The notes: generated by a model from the sequence alone, not told the origin. 64,000 bases of DNA from Dysgonomonas gadei ATCC BAA-286 (GCF_000213555.1 NZ_GL891987.1:62001-126000); one strand, 5' to 3'. Shown: positions 44,075 through 53,744, counted from the first letter of the stretch. Translations and numbers: made by a program.

Positions 44075-44207
44075 AAATCTTAATTATTCAATTTCACTAG
44101 TCGTTTTACATAACCCGGCATAATCAAAATAAATTCTGTTTCTGCTCTCGCTATTTAAAACGTTCTTTTAAGCTCTCTTCCGGCTTTTTTATTCACACAA
44201 AGTTGCT

Positions 44208-44215
44208 TATTTTTG
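44208..44215 (+). promoter_or_regulatory. -7 box TATTTTTG for queA
   Basis: TATTTTTG puts transcription start near 44222, 13 bases before the GTG start at 44235. No alternative ATG in frame is near. Confidence 0.6.
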
Positions 44216-44234
44216 TCGGATAAAAAAAACGAAA

Positions 44235-45464
44235 GTGGAAGTATCAATTTTCTGGGATATACGAATTAACGATTACGATTATGGCTTACCCGACAGCCGC
44301 ATTGCAAAGTACCCTCTGGTTAAACGGGACGAATCAAAACTTCTTGTATATAAGGAAGGAAAAATAACGGATGCCCGTTTCTGTAATTTAGCGGAGTATT
44401 TGCCGGACAATAGCCTGATGATTTTCAATAATACAAAAGTAATTCAGGCGCGGTTGCATTTTCAAAAAATAACGGGCGCGCAAATTGAGATTTTCTGTTT
44501 AGAGCCTCATAGCCCCAATGATTATCAATTAAATTTCCAGCAAACACAGCGATGTTCATGGGTTTGCCTGGTGGGTAATCTGAAAAAGTGGAAAGAAGGG
44601 GACCTTATAAAAGAACTGGTTGTAAATGGTGAACCTGTGATGTTCAAAGCTCGCAGGATACAGACCAACGGAGACTCCCATATCATAGAATTTGAGTGGG
44701 ACAATACCGGTGTTACATTCTCCGAATTGCTCGAAGTAGCCGGGGAATTACCTATTCCACCCTATCTGAACAGGGATACGGAAGAACAGGATAAAGAGAC
44801 ATATCAGACCATTTATTCGAAAATAGACGGCTCGGTAGCTGCTCCTACAGCAGGATTGCATTTCACGCCGGAAGTCTTCGAATTATTAGGTAAGAGCGGA
44901 GTAAAGACGGCAGAGGTTACACTTCACGTGGGCGCAGGAACCTTCCGCCCTGTAAAAACTGAGGAGGTGAAAGACCATGTGATGCATTCCGAGTTTATCT
45001 CGGTGAAAAGGGATGTAATAGAGCAGCTGCTAAATCATAAAGGAAAGGTAATTGCTGTGGGAACAACCTCTGTACGTACACTCGAAAGCTTGTATTACAT
45101 TGGTGAACTACTGGAAAAAGATAACTCGTCCGGAGAGTTGAAAGTAACACAATGGCAACCTTATAAAGCCTCTACTGAAAAAGAGCTTTCTGTAAAGGAA
45201 TCCTTAACCAATATTCTTACATATCTGGATAAAAATAACCTGACATCGCTTATTGCCGAAACACAGATCATTATAGCACCGGGATATATTTATAAAATTG
45301 TCGATGGAATAATCACGAATTTCCATCAGCCAAAAAGCACGCTGCTTTTGCTGGTATCGGCATTTACGGGTGGAGATAACTGGAAGGCTATTTACAAACA
45401 TGCACTGGATAATGACTACCGCTTTTTAAGTTATGGCGACAGTTCATTATTACTAAAAGAATAA
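44235..45464 (+). CDS. queA: S-adenosylmethionine:tRNA ribosyltransferase-isomerase
   Basis: A 409-residue enzyme that adds an epoxycyclopentane to preQ1 in tRNA during queuosine synthesis. Typical blocks are LPDSRIAKYPLVKRDESKLL (about 16-35), NNTKVIQARL (about 73-82), GSVAAPTAGLHFT (about 197-209), LHVGAGTFRPV (about 232-242) and the C-terminal TNFHQPKSTLLLLVSAFTGG. The protein is longer than E. coli QueA (356 residues) because of insertions, as I recall for Bacteroidota. The start is GTG. An ORF6N gene follows after five bases. Confidence 0.96.
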   Translation: MEVSIFWDIRINDYDYGLPDSRIAKYPLVKRDESKLLVYKEGKITDARFCNLAEYLPDNSLMIFNNTKVIQARLHFQKITGAQIEIFCLEPHSPNDYQLNFQQTQRCSWVCLVGNLKKWKEGDLIKELVVNGEPVMFKARRIQTNGDSHIIEFEWDNTGVTFSELLEVAGELPIPPYLNRDTEEQDKETYQTIYSKIDGSVAAPTAGLHFTPEVFELLGKSGVKTAEVTLHVGAGTFRPVKTEEVKDHVMHSEFISVKRDVIEQLLNHKGKVIAVGTTSVRTLESLYYIGELLEKDNSSGELKVTQWQPYKASTEKELSVKESLTNILTYLDKNNLTSLIAETQIIIAPGYIYKIVDGIITNFHQPKSTLLLLVSAFTGGDNWKAIYKHALDNDYRFLSYGDSSLLLKE

Positions 45465-45469
45465 TTGAT

Positions 45470-46033
45470 ATGATGGAACTATCGATAATACAAAGCAAGA
45501 TATACGAGATACGAGGCTGTAAAGTGATGCTCGATTTTGATTTGGCGGAGATGTACGGAACGGAAACAAAGCGCTTAAAAGAGGCTGTAAGGCGCAATAT
45601 CAGAAGATTTCCATCTGACTTCATGTTCGAATTGTCAAAAGAAGAATATACCTCTTTGAGGTCGCAAATTGCGTCCTCAAATACAAGAGGGGGAACGCGA
45701 TATATGCCGTTTGCATTTACGGAACAAGGAGTAGCAATGCTTTCTTCTGTACTTAACAGTAATGCCGCAATAGAAATAAACATCAATATCATGCGGGCCT
45801 TTGTCGCTGTACGCCAACTATTAACTAATCCTCCCATTAATGAAAGCAAGCAATTACAGGATGAAGTAAAAGAACTAAAAGCATATATTGAGGAAGTCTT
45901 TGCCGACTATAACGATATGCATGAAGATACACGGATGCAACTCGATCTTATCAATGAAACATTAGCAGAACTTCAGACCAAGCATGTAAACAAACCTCGT
46001 AAGCCTGTAGGGTATATCAAACCGGAAGAATAA
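45470..46033 (+). CDS. ORF6N-domain protein
   Basis: A 187-residue protein. ORF6N spans about 5-95: IQSKIYEIRGCKVMLDFDLA, YGTETKRLKEAVRRN, RFPSDFMFELSKEE and MPFAFTEQGVAMLSSVLNS. The C-terminal 60 residues form a charged coiled coil (KQLQDEVKELKAYIEEV). ORF6N is related to phage antirepressor/KilA-N domains and probably binds DNA. It is common as a stand-alone gene in Bacteroidota. Here it starts five bases after queA, apparently using the queA promoter. The first or second of two adjacent ATG codons may be used. Confidence 0.9.
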   Translation: MMELSIIQSKIYEIRGCKVMLDFDLAEMYGTETKRLKEAVRRNIRRFPSDFMFELSKEEYTSLRSQIASSNTRGGTRYMPFAFTEQGVAMLSSVLNSNAAIEININIMRAFVAVRQLLTNPPINESKQLQDEVKELKAYIEEVFADYNDMHEDTRMQLDLINETLAELQTKHVNKPRKPVGYIKPEE

Positions 46034-46220
46034 TTCCTCACATAAATTTGTTTTGCCTGCGAGTTGCTTATAGAGTTCAGATAAAACACGGTTTGCAAAA
46101 TTGCGCTTGGGGTATTAATTAAAAGCTGAAATAACTGTTACTTTTTCTCCATCATTTTATCTATACGTTACAGATAATAAGCCTGCTATCTGATGAAAGG
46201 TTACAATATAAAAAATAAGA

Positions 46221-46246
46221 AAAAGGTGTTACCTTTGTTACCTTTT
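46221..46246 (+). repeat. R1 repeat copy, likely mltG promoter element
   Basis: The plus strand reads GTGTTACCTTTGTTACCTTT (46227-46246), the exact consensus, with TACCTTTG at 46230-46237. The mltG ATG is 39 bases downstream. A related single unit with GTTACTTTTT lies near 46137, after TAAAAGCTGAAA, which also precedes the copy at 56863. Confidence 0.7.
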
Positions 46247-46284
46247 AACGACTGATGTGTTACTATTAAAAGAATAAAGCCGAA

Positions 46285-47304
46285 ATGAAAAAGAAGATTT
46301 TATATACTTTTATTATAATTGTGGTTATAGTCATAGCAGCCGGTGCATACGGATATAGTATTATAAGCACAGGATTTAATATAGATAAGACCGTTTATCT
46401 CTATATAGATGAAAATAGAGATTACGATGCATTGCTGAAAGAGTTGAAAGATAGTGCGAAAGTAAAAAATATAAGTAATTTCGAGCTGTTGGCTTCCGTT
46501 ATGGATTATAAAGGTAATTTAAAGACAGGGCGTTATGCTGTCAAACCGGATATGAATATCCTCGATCTTATGCGCCACCTGCGTAGCGGGCATCAGACAC
46601 CTTTGAATCTGAAATTTAACAATATACGGACAAAAGAAGATTTTGCTGAACGTATTTCCAATCAGTTGATGTTGGGCAAGGATGATCTGTTAGCAGCTCT
46701 AAATAATCCCGAAAAATGTAAAGATCTGGGCTTTACTACAGAGACGGTAGTTGCCATGTTTATTCCCAATACATATCAATTTTACTGGGATGTTACTCTC
46801 GATGAATTTCTTCGGAGGATGAAGACTGAATATAGTGATTTTTGGAATAAGAAACGGATGGCGCAGGCAGAGGAATTAGGCCTGTCTCCGGTCGAAGTAT
46901 CAACACTGGCTTCCATTGTTGAGGAAGAGTGTACTTTTGCCGATGAATATCCGGTTGTGGCAGGATTGTATCTTAACAGGCTCCGTTCGGGCCAGGCATT
47001 GCAGGCAGACCCTACGGTTAAGTTTGCAGTGGGTGATTTCAGCCTGCGCCGTATATTGAACAAGCACCTTGAAGTAGATTCTCCATACAATACGTATATG
47101 CATACGGGTCTGCCTCCCGGCCCGATCCGGATACCTTCGATCAAAGGGATTGACAGTGTGCTTGATTATACAAAGAGCGACTATCTGTATATGTGTGCAA
47201 AAGAAGATTTCTCAGGACGTCATAATTTTGCCCGTACCTATGCTGAACATCAGAGGAATGCGATTAAATACAGAAATGCATTGAATGCGAGAGGGATATA
47301 TTGA
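46285..47304 (+). CDS. mltG: Endolytic peptidoglycan transglycosylase MltG
   Basis: A 339-residue protein with one N-terminal membrane anchor (about 5-27) and the YceG domain. The catalytic Glu is in ASIVEEECTFADEYP (about 208-222), followed by VAGLYLNRLRSGQALQADPT, the family hallmark. YNTYMHTGLPPGPIRIPSI (about 270) is the second conserved block. MltG cuts nascent glycan strands and sets their length during wall synthesis. Length is normal. Its ATG follows an R1 repeat that likely carries the promoter. Confidence 0.96.
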   Translation: MKKKILYTFIIIVVIVIAAGAYGYSIISTGFNIDKTVYLYIDENRDYDALLKELKDSAKVKNISNFELLASVMDYKGNLKTGRYAVKPDMNILDLMRHLRSGHQTPLNLKFNNIRTKEDFAERISNQLMLGKDDLLAALNNPEKCKDLGFTTETVVAMFIPNTYQFYWDVTLDEFLRRMKTEYSDFWNKKRMAQAEELGLSPVEVSTLASIVEEECTFADEYPVVAGLYLNRLRSGQALQADPTVKFAVGDFSLRRILNKHLEVDSPYNTYMHTGLPPGPIRIPSIKGIDSVLDYTKSDYLYMCAKEDFSGRHNFARTYAEHQRNAIKYRNALNARGIY

Positions 47305-47366
47305 ACTGGGCGGTTGTTTTCTTTAGAGATTGCAGCTTATAACAGCTTTAAGATGAATTTCTAATA

Positions 47367-49382
47367 CTATTTTTTCGCCTTCAATTCATCTTCCAGTTTA
47401 ATCACCTGATCGCGAAACTGGGCCGCTTCCAAAAACTCGAGTTTCTTAGCGGCAGCAGACATCTGCTTGCGTGCTTTTTCGATCGCTTTTTTGAGTTCGT
47501 CTTTGGTCATATATTGTATTTTGTCTTCTGATGCTATCGCAATAGATGAATCCTGAGTATACGATTTCACCGAGAATTGTTCCTCTTTACGTAGGCTGAA
47601 TACAGAGGTACGCGCCTTGCGTATTTGCTGCGGGGTGATGCCGTGTTCTTTATTGTAAGCCATCTGTATCTCACGACGGCGATTGGTCTCGTTTATGGTC
47701 TTCTCCATGCTTTCCGTAATCTTATCCGCATAGAAGATCACTTTCCCGTTTACGTTACGGGCAGCACGCCCCACGGTCTGCGTCAGAGAGCGGTGAGAAC
47801 GCAGGAAACCTTCCTTATCCGCATCCAGGATTGCAACAAGCGAGACTTCGGGCAGGTCGAGTCCTTCACGCAACAGGTTTACCCCTACCAATACATCGAA
47901 CTCCCCGCTGCGTAGGTCATCCATTATCTGCACACGGTCCAGCGTATCCACATCGGAATGGATATAGCTGCACTTCATCCCATTGTTTAGCAAATAGGCT
48001 GTTAATTCTTCTGCCATCCTCTTCGTCAACGTGGTGACAAGCGTACGCTCGTTCTTATCCACCCGTGTCTGTATTTCTTCCATCAGGTCGTCTATCTGGT
48101 TAAGACTTGGGCGAACGTCGATAGGAGGGTCGAGCAAGCCTGTAGGGCGTATCAATTGCTCAACGACTATACCTTCCGATTTCATCAGTTCATAATCGGC
48201 AGGAGTGGCGCTTACATATATCGTTTGAGGTACAAGCGATTCGAATTCTTCAAATTTCAGAGGCCTGTTATCCAGTGCCGCAGGCAAACGGAAACCATAC
48301 TCTACTAGATTCTCTTTACGGGAGTGGTCTCCACCGTACATTGCCCGTATCTGGGGAATGGTCACATGGCTCTCGTCTATTACGAGCATAAAATCCTCAG
48401 GGAAGAAGTCTAGCAGGCAGAACGGACGTGTACCCGGTTTACGGTTGTCGAAATAGCGGGAATAGTTTTCTATACCGGAGCAATGTCCTACTTCACGGAT
48501 CATCTCCAGATCGTATGTTACACGTTCATAAAGCCGTTTTGCCTCCAGCTGCTTACCTATCGACTGTAAAAAATCGACCTGACGTCCGAGGTCTATCTCT
48601 ATTTCGGCAATAGCTCTCACCATACGGTCCTTAGTAGTTACGAAAAGGTTGGCAGGATAGATACGAAAATCGTCATACTTATCTATCTTGACTCCGCTCA
48701 GAGGATCGAGGCATTCTATACTCTCTATTTCATCCCCCCAGAATACTACCCTCACTATAGGGTCTCCATAGGCAAGAAACACATCGACCGTGTCGCCTTT
48801 CACCCTGAAATTTCCGGCTTTTGGCTCAATTTCATTACGGGAATACAGCGCACTCACCAACGCACGCAAAAACACGTCACGCACAAGTTTTTGACCGACA
48901 TGTATAGAGATAGTCGAATTCTCAAAGTCCTCCGGATTTCCCATGCCATAAAGGCAGGAAACGGATGATACCACTATAACATCGCGCCGGCCCGACAGCA
49001 AAGATGTAGTCGTTGCCAGCCGGAGTTTTTCTATTTCTTCGTTTATCGAAAGGTCTTTTTCTATATATGTATTTGTGGAAGGAATATATGCCTCGGGCTG
49101 ATAATAATCATAATAAGAGACAAAATATTCGACTGCATTGTCAGGGAAAAAAGTCTTAAACTCACTGTATAGCTGGGCTGCCAGAGTCTTGTTATGGCTA
49201 AGTACTAAAGTGGGCTTATTCACATTCTGGATAACATTGGCGACCGTAAAGGTTTTTCCGGAGCCTGTTACTCCAAGCAATGTTTGTGAAGGAAGATTCT
49301 GTAAAATGCCCTCCGACAGGGCCGCAATTGCAGCAGGCTGATCTCCGGTGGGGTTGTAGTAAGAAGTTAATTTGAAATCCAT
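47367..49382 (-). CDS. uvrB: Excinuclease ABC subunit B
   Basis: A 671-residue helicase-like subunit that verifies damage after loading by UvrA. Walker A is GVTGSGKTFT (about 38-47). The beta-hairpin region YFVSYYDYYQPEAYIPSTNT is intact, Walker B is VIDESHVTIPQ (about 336), helicase motifs V-VI are EGLDLPEVSLVAILDADKEG and QTVGRAARN, and the C-terminal UVR motif (about 628-665) binds UvrC. Length is standard. It converges with mltG; 62 bases lie between them. Confidence 0.97.
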   Translation of the reverse strand: MDFKLTSYYNPTGDQPAAIAALSEGILQNLPSQTLLGVTGSGKTFTVANVIQNVNKPTLVLSHNKTLAAQLYSEFKTFFPDNAVEYFVSYYDYYQPEAYIPSTNTYIEKDLSINEEIEKLRLATTTSLLSGRRDVIVVSSVSCLYGMGNPEDFENSTISIHVGQKLVRDVFLRALVSALYSRNEIEPKAGNFRVKGDTVDVFLAYGDPIVRVVFWGDEIESIECLDPLSGVKIDKYDDFRIYPANLFVTTKDRMVRAIAEIEIDLGRQVDFLQSIGKQLEAKRLYERVTYDLEMIREVGHCSGIENYSRYFDNRKPGTRPFCLLDFFPEDFMLVIDESHVTIPQIRAMYGGDHSRKENLVEYGFRLPAALDNRPLKFEEFESLVPQTIYVSATPADYELMKSEGIVVEQLIRPTGLLDPPIDVRPSLNQIDDLMEEIQTRVDKNERTLVTTLTKRMAEELTAYLLNNGMKCSYIHSDVDTLDRVQIMDDLRSGEFDVLVGVNLLREGLDLPEVSLVAILDADKEGFLRSHRSLTQTVGRAARNVNGKVIFYADKITESMEKTINETNRRREIQMAYNKEHGITPQQIRKARTSVFSLRKEEQFSVKSYTQDSSIAIASEDKIQYMTKDELKKAIEKARKQMSAAAKKLEFLEAAQFRDQVIKLEDELKAKK

Positions 49383-49490
49383 CGTTCTGTATCTTTCGGA
49401 ATTCCAAAGGTAATAAGAATTATGCAGTTATATATTGAAATAGTGCCTATTAACTATTTGGTGAAAATATGTACAATTTTATGAAAAAGC

Positions 49491-49524
49491 AAAGCAGGGG
49501 GTAATAATGATTACCCCCTGCTTT
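49491..49524 (-). terminator. Terminator after the beta-barrel gene
   Basis: A perfect 15-base stem AAAGCAGGGGGTAAT / ATTACCCCCTGCTTT with a four-base loop starts 19 bases after the stop of the 49544-50167 gene; on the minus strand GCTTTTTC follows. Confidence 0.85.
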
Positions 49525-49543
49525 TACAATTTGATTATTATTA

Positions 49544-50167
49544 TCAAAAAAAGTATCCTATTGACAAAGAAATATTCCCCGACTTCATCTTACTGCCTTC
49601 TGCCTCATTGATATCGGCAAGGCCAATTTGATTATTCAGGCTCAACACAAGTTTATTTATCTCTATACCGACTCCTATACCCACTCCATAGTCCCAGCGT
49701 TTCATATCAGAACCTTTCGAAAATATTTCTGTATCCTCTGCCTTGCCATTTATTTCCCCTTTTGCTTTGCCATACATATTATAGCTCAGATAAGGTCCTC
49801 CATATACAAATATCTTTTTATCGCCCAATCCGAATGAAGCTTTCAGGTTTACAGGCAATTGCACGGAATTCAGCGTTATATGTCCATCCGACATCCCGAA
49901 TGAATTCTCTTTTTTCAGGTTCGCTCCTCCGTTTGTATACATCAGTTCGGGCTGTATTGCAAATATATCTGATAATGAATACTCTATCATACCTCCGAAG
50001 TGATAACTTACCCTTGCCTTATACTGGTCCGCATTTATACCCTGATTATTCCCGCTTACATACAGATTCGAAAGGTTAGTTCCGGCTTTTACCCCGAAGC
50101 GGATTTGGGCACTCATAGTAATAGTTGCAAAACAAAGAACGATGGTAGTTAAAATTAGCTTTTTCAT
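49544..50167 (-). CDS. Outer-membrane beta-barrel protein (porin/PorT-like family)
   Basis: A 207-residue protein with a signal peptide (about 1-20, TITMSAQ). The remainder alternates hydrophobic and polar residues with aromatic ends, as in 8-strand barrels: IRFGVKAGTNLSNLYVSG at the start, AIQPELMYTNGGANLK, PVNLKASFGLGDKKIFVYGG, and SLSIGYFF with the C-terminal Phe used for insertion. Such small barrels are abundant in Bacteroidota and mostly uncharacterised. It ends in a strong terminator and is a single gene. Confidence 0.85.
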   Translation of the reverse strand: MKKLILTTIVLCFATITMSAQIRFGVKAGTNLSNLYVSGNNQGINADQYKARVSYHFGGMIEYSLSDIFAIQPELMYTNGGANLKKENSFGMSDGHITLNSVQLPVNLKASFGLGDKKIFVYGGPYLSYNMYGKAKGEINGKAEDTEIFSKGSDMKRWDYGVGIGVGIEINKLVLSLNNQIGLADINEAEGSKMKSGNISLSIGYFF

Positions 50168-50390
50168 AATAATTGCTTTTATTGATTTAATATTTATTTG
50201 ATTCCGATTATTTATACTGCGAAGATAAAGCGTGCCGGAAAGTGCTTTTGGAAAAAGAGACGAAATGCTTTATATCGCATACCAAATGCAATATCCGGTA
50301 TATCAGAGTCAAATAAATATTTTTGAGAGACTGTTTGTATCAGGAACCACTTCGTAGGAAAAACTTAAATATACTCTTAATTAAAAAATG

Positions 50391-50398
50391 TATTTTTG
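50391..50398 (+). promoter_or_regulatory. -7 box TATTTTTG for plsC
   Basis: TATTTTTG puts transcription start near 50405, so ATG 50418 or 50424 is the start rather than the upstream ATG at 50388. Confidence 0.6.
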
Positions 50399-50417
50399 CA
50401 TATTGAACCAGAATATC

Positions 50418-51155
50418 ATGATTATGAAGAAAGTTATTCTCTTTCTGTACCAGTTGTTCATCTTCGCCCCCCTATTTGTACTGGCGACTATTATCACAGC
50501 TGTCACAGTAATGATTGGCTGTCTTATAGGTGACCGGACGTTTTGGGGTTACTATCCGCCGCGCCTTTGGAGTAAACTGGCATGCCGACTGGCCTTATGC
50601 AGGATTAAGGTGGTACGCCACGGGAAACTCGACCCAGACCAATCGTATGTATTTGTACCTAATCATCAGGGTGCTTTCGATATTTTCCTTATATACGGGT
50701 ATCTGAACCAGAATATAAAATGGGTTCAGAAACAGGAGTTACGCAAAATACCGTTTGTAGGCAAGGCTTCGGAGATTGCAGGCCATGTTTTTGTGGACCA
50801 GTCGAATTTGAAGTCGAGGAAAGAAACTATTATCAAAGCTGAAGAGCAGCTTGGAGAAGGTTCTTCGATGGTAATATTCCCCGAAGGAGCAAGAACAAAT
50901 ACAGGCAAAATGGGGCGGTTCAAACGCGGAGCATTCGTTATTGCAAAAGAAATGGGCCTGCCGGTTGTACCTGTAACAGTAAACGGACCATTCGACCTGA
51001 TGAAGATAAACACATACCTCATCAATCCATGCAAACTCGAACTGATCGTCCATGAACCAATTTCGACGGACGACCTTACGGATGAGAATATGCAGCAGTT
51101 TATTGACAACTGCCGGGAAATCGTATATTCCGGATTATGGGAAAAATATAAATAA
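50418..51155 (+). CDS. plsC: 1-acyl-sn-glycerol-3-phosphate acyltransferase
   Basis: A 245-residue membrane acyltransferase that makes phosphatidic acid from lysophosphatidate. The catalytic HX4D motif is NHQGAFD (about 77-83), the glycerol-phosphate loop is FPEGART (about 154-160), and VPVTVNGPFD is the last motif. One or two N-terminal helices (about 4-35) anchor it. Start is ATG 50418 or 50424, after the -7 box. It could in principle act on other lyso-acceptors such as ornithine lipids. Confidence 0.92.
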   Translation: MIMKKVILFLYQLFIFAPLFVLATIITAVTVMIGCLIGDRTFWGYYPPRLWSKLACRLALCRIKVVRHGKLDPDQSYVFVPNHQGAFDIFLIYGYLNQNIKWVQKQELRKIPFVGKASEIAGHVFVDQSNLKSRKETIIKAEEQLGEGSSMVIFPEGARTNTGKMGRFKRGAFVIAKEMGLPVVPVTVNGPFDLMKINTYLINPCKLELIVHEPISTDDLTDENMQQFIDNCREIVYSGLWEKYK

Positions 51156-51203
51156 CAAAGACTAATAAAAAACGTTATATCTGAATACGAAGCCATTTTT
51201 TTG

Positions 51204-51211
51204 TATTTTTG
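51204..51211 (+). promoter_or_regulatory. -7 box TATTTTTG for the LysM operon
   Basis: TATTTTTG places transcription start near 51218 and supports ATG 51236 over the upstream ATG-like start at 51209. Confidence 0.6.
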
Positions 51212-51235
51212 TGCCTTTACTTAACAACAATCAGC

Positions 51236-53017
51236 ATGAAATCTAAATTTAAGAATATACTGTTCCTGTCATTGATTCTGTTAGCTGCATCTGCATTGAA
51301 CTTGTCTGCTGAAGGATATAATGATTTGAATATAGCGGGTGTCTCCGCTACTGCGCAGGCACCGGATGCTGTTATCACACATACTGTAGTGAAAGGAGAG
51401 ACTGCATACTCCATAGCCGCTGCGTATAACACCACTGTGCAATCTATTTACAAATTGAACCCGAAGGCCGAAAAGGGAATAAAGACGGGAGATAAGCTGA
51501 AAATAGAGAGAGTGAGGAAAGTGACAAACTACAGCAGCCATCTGATTGAATCGAAAGAAACTCTCTATTCCGTATCTCGGATGTATCATATATCTGTAGA
51601 CGACCTCAAAGACGCGAACCCGGGGTTGGACGAAAAGACATTCAGTAAGGGTAAGACTATCCGGATACCTATGTTTACAGGTGAAGCCACAGTTATATCT
51701 TCAACTGCAACAAACGGAGGATATGCAAGCCCGAATATGGAATATAAAGTACAGAAAGGAGAAACGTTATACAGTATTGGCAGAAATCAAGGCATATCCG
51801 TAGAAGCTCTCCTGAACTCAAATCCTTCGTTGAAAGACGGTGGATTGAAAGAAGGAATGACATTGATCATACCCAAAAGACAGATACAGGAGCCGAGAAT
51901 GACCGGCAATGGGCAAAAGGCTGTACGTGTAGAGACTCCTTATGCAACAAAAGGTGAAACAGTACGCGTAGGAGTATTGCTCCCTTTCCTGGACAAGAAC
52001 GGCAGTATCCAGAAAGAAAAGCTGGCTGAATATTATGAAGGCTTCCTGCTGGCCGTTAAGGAGATGAAAAGCAAGGGGCTGAATGCCGAAATATATGCAT
52101 TCGACATTGGTGCCGAAAAAAATACAAAGAAGCTCGAAAGTCTTTTGGGTACAAACGAAATGAAAAATCTCCATCTTGTGATCGGAGGTGTGTCTAAACA
52201 ACAAATAGATGTATTGACCAAATTTTCTAAGAAAACAGGAATTAAATATGTTATACCTTTCGGTTCGACAAATGACATCGAAAATACACCTACCTTATTT
52301 CAGATGACCACATCCCACTCCAGCCTGTACTCTGAAATATCAGATGCATTCAAGGACAAGTTCAGGGATTATAATATAATCTTCGTATCCGAAGCCGGTT
52401 CCGATAATGATAAATCTGATTTTACGAACATCCTGAAAAAAAAACTGTCAAAGTCGAATATACCGTTCAAATCTACTGCAAGCTCCGACAACCTGATTAC
52501 AGATATAAGGAATGTGATGGAAGGTACAAAAAAGAACATACTGATCCCTACCTCCTCATCAGAAATCACTTTGCGCAAAATGCTGGCTGCAATGAATTCG
52601 CTTACTACAGAAGCGGTAACCCTGTTCGGCTATCCCGAATGGCAGACATATTCGCAGCATACAAACGGGCTGCATAAATACGATTCTTATATTTACAGCA
52701 TATTCTTCCTCGATGAGCAACAGAATGATGTCAAAGACTTTGCAGGTGAATACAAAAAATGGTACAACAAAAACCTTATAAATTCATACCCTAAATACGG
52801 CTATCTGGGATACGATGCAGGACTTTACTTCCTTACAGCCCTCAACAGATACGGCAGTGGCTTTGAGAACAGTATATCTAACCTTAAAGTTCCGACCCTG
52901 CAATCAGCCGCACACTTCCAACGCGTAAACGACAGAGGAGGATTTATCAATAACGGATTATACCTTATCCGGTATAAAACAGAGTCAGGCATTGAAAAAA
53001 CAGATATCAGCAGATAA
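51236..53017 (+). CDS. Exported protein: three LysM domains plus a PBP1-like ligand domain
   Basis: A 593-residue protein with a signal peptide (about 1-25, ALNLSAEG). Three LysM domains follow: HTVVKGETAYSIAAAYN (about 45-90), LIESKETLYSVSRMYH (about 95-140) and YKVQKGETLYSIGRNQG (about 165-215). Then comes a periplasmic binding protein type 1 fold (about 240-590) starting VRVGVLLPFLDKN. LysM binds peptidoglycan; the PBP1-like part is also seen in LpoA, an activator of cell-wall synthase PBP1A. No ABC permease is nearby, so a wall role is more likely than transport; that is inference. Operon with a barrel and a methyltransferase-like gene. Confidence 0.9.
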   Translation: MKSKFKNILFLSLILLAASALNLSAEGYNDLNIAGVSATAQAPDAVITHTVVKGETAYSIAAAYNTTVQSIYKLNPKAEKGIKTGDKLKIERVRKVTNYSSHLIESKETLYSVSRMYHISVDDLKDANPGLDEKTFSKGKTIRIPMFTGEATVISSTATNGGYASPNMEYKVQKGETLYSIGRNQGISVEALLNSNPSLKDGGLKEGMTLIIPKRQIQEPRMTGNGQKAVRVETPYATKGETVRVGVLLPFLDKNGSIQKEKLAEYYEGFLLAVKEMKSKGLNAEIYAFDIGAEKNTKKLESLLGTNEMKNLHLVIGGVSKQQIDVLTKFSKKTGIKYVIPFGSTNDIENTPTLFQMTTSHSSLYSEISDAFKDKFRDYNIIFVSEAGSDNDKSDFTNILKKKLSKSNIPFKSTASSDNLITDIRNVMEGTKKNILIPTSSSEITLRKMLAAMNSLTTEAVTLFGYPEWQTYSQHTNGLHKYDSYIYSIFFLDEQQNDVKDFAGEYKKWYNKNLINSYPKYGYLGYDAGLYFLTALNRYGSGFENSISNLKVPTLQSAAHFQRVNDRGGFINNGLYLIRYKTESGIEKTDISR

Positions 53018-53020
53018 AAA

Positions 53021-53743
53021 ATGACAAACAGATTCTTTATCCTATTATTGTTATCGTCACTCTTTACCGTTGTTGTAAACGGACAGAACAAAAAGTTCGA
53101 ACCTGAGTGGAATATAGGTGTCGGGTTCGGTCCCACGCTTTCATCTGTTAGCTTCGACCCTAACAGGGCGCTCAATTACGGGGGAACTATAAGCACTAAA
53201 AACCTCCAGCAGTATGCCGGGGGACTTGCTATACGCTATATCACCGAAAAGAATCTGGGGCTTATAGCCGAACTGAACTATTCGCAACAAGGATGGGAAC
53301 AATACTTTGAGCCGAGCGAAACGGGAGTACCATCCCCATACGAGCATTCCCATCAATTAAATTATCTGGAACTACCTATCCTTACCCATATCTACTTTGG
53401 TAATAAGGTACGTGTATTCTTTAATTTGGGGCCCAAGCTAAGCTTCCTCCTCAGTGACAGCGAAAAGATGAATCAGGCGCTCTCCGACGCACTGGCAGGT
53501 GGCGATCTGGGTACTTCTTTTATGACATATCAGTACTATCGTAAAGCCGAAAGAAAGATAGACTATGCCCTTATGGCAGGCATGGGGCTCGAATTCAGGT
53601 CGGGTATCGGCCATTTTGCATTAGAAGGCCGCTATACATTCGGCCTTGGAGATATTTACAAAAACAGTAAATCTGATTTTTTCAACCGCTCTGCCAACAG
53701 GGTTATTTCTGTTAAGTTGACCTACTACGTTAAGCTATTCTGA
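53021..53743 (+). CDS. PorT-like outer-membrane beta-barrel protein
   Basis: A 240-residue protein with a signal peptide (about 1-22, FTVVVNGQ) and a beta-barrel pattern: NIGVGFGPTLSSVSFDPN, GLIAELNYSQQGWEQYF, LNYLELPILTHIYFGNKVRV and a final VISVKLTYYVKLF ending in Phe. The YLELPIL segment is typical of the PorT-like outer membrane protein family (beta-barrel domain 2). It starts three bases after the LysM/PBP1 gene and is probably co-expressed with it. Confidence 0.87.
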   Translation: MTNRFFILLLLSSLFTVVVNGQNKKFEPEWNIGVGFGPTLSSVSFDPNRALNYGGTISTKNLQQYAGGLAIRYITEKNLGLIAELNYSQQGWEQYFEPSETGVPSPYEHSHQLNYLELPILTHIYFGNKVRVFFNLGPKLSFLLSDSEKMNQALSDALAGGDLGTSFMTYQYYRKAERKIDYALMAGMGLEFRSGIGHFALEGRYTFGLGDIYKNSKSDFFNRSANRVISVKLTYYVKLF

Positions 53744-53744
53744 T

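Noticed and set aside
45470..46033. ORF6N gene as a prophage remnant
   Set aside because: No other phage genes, integrase or attachment sites are nearby.
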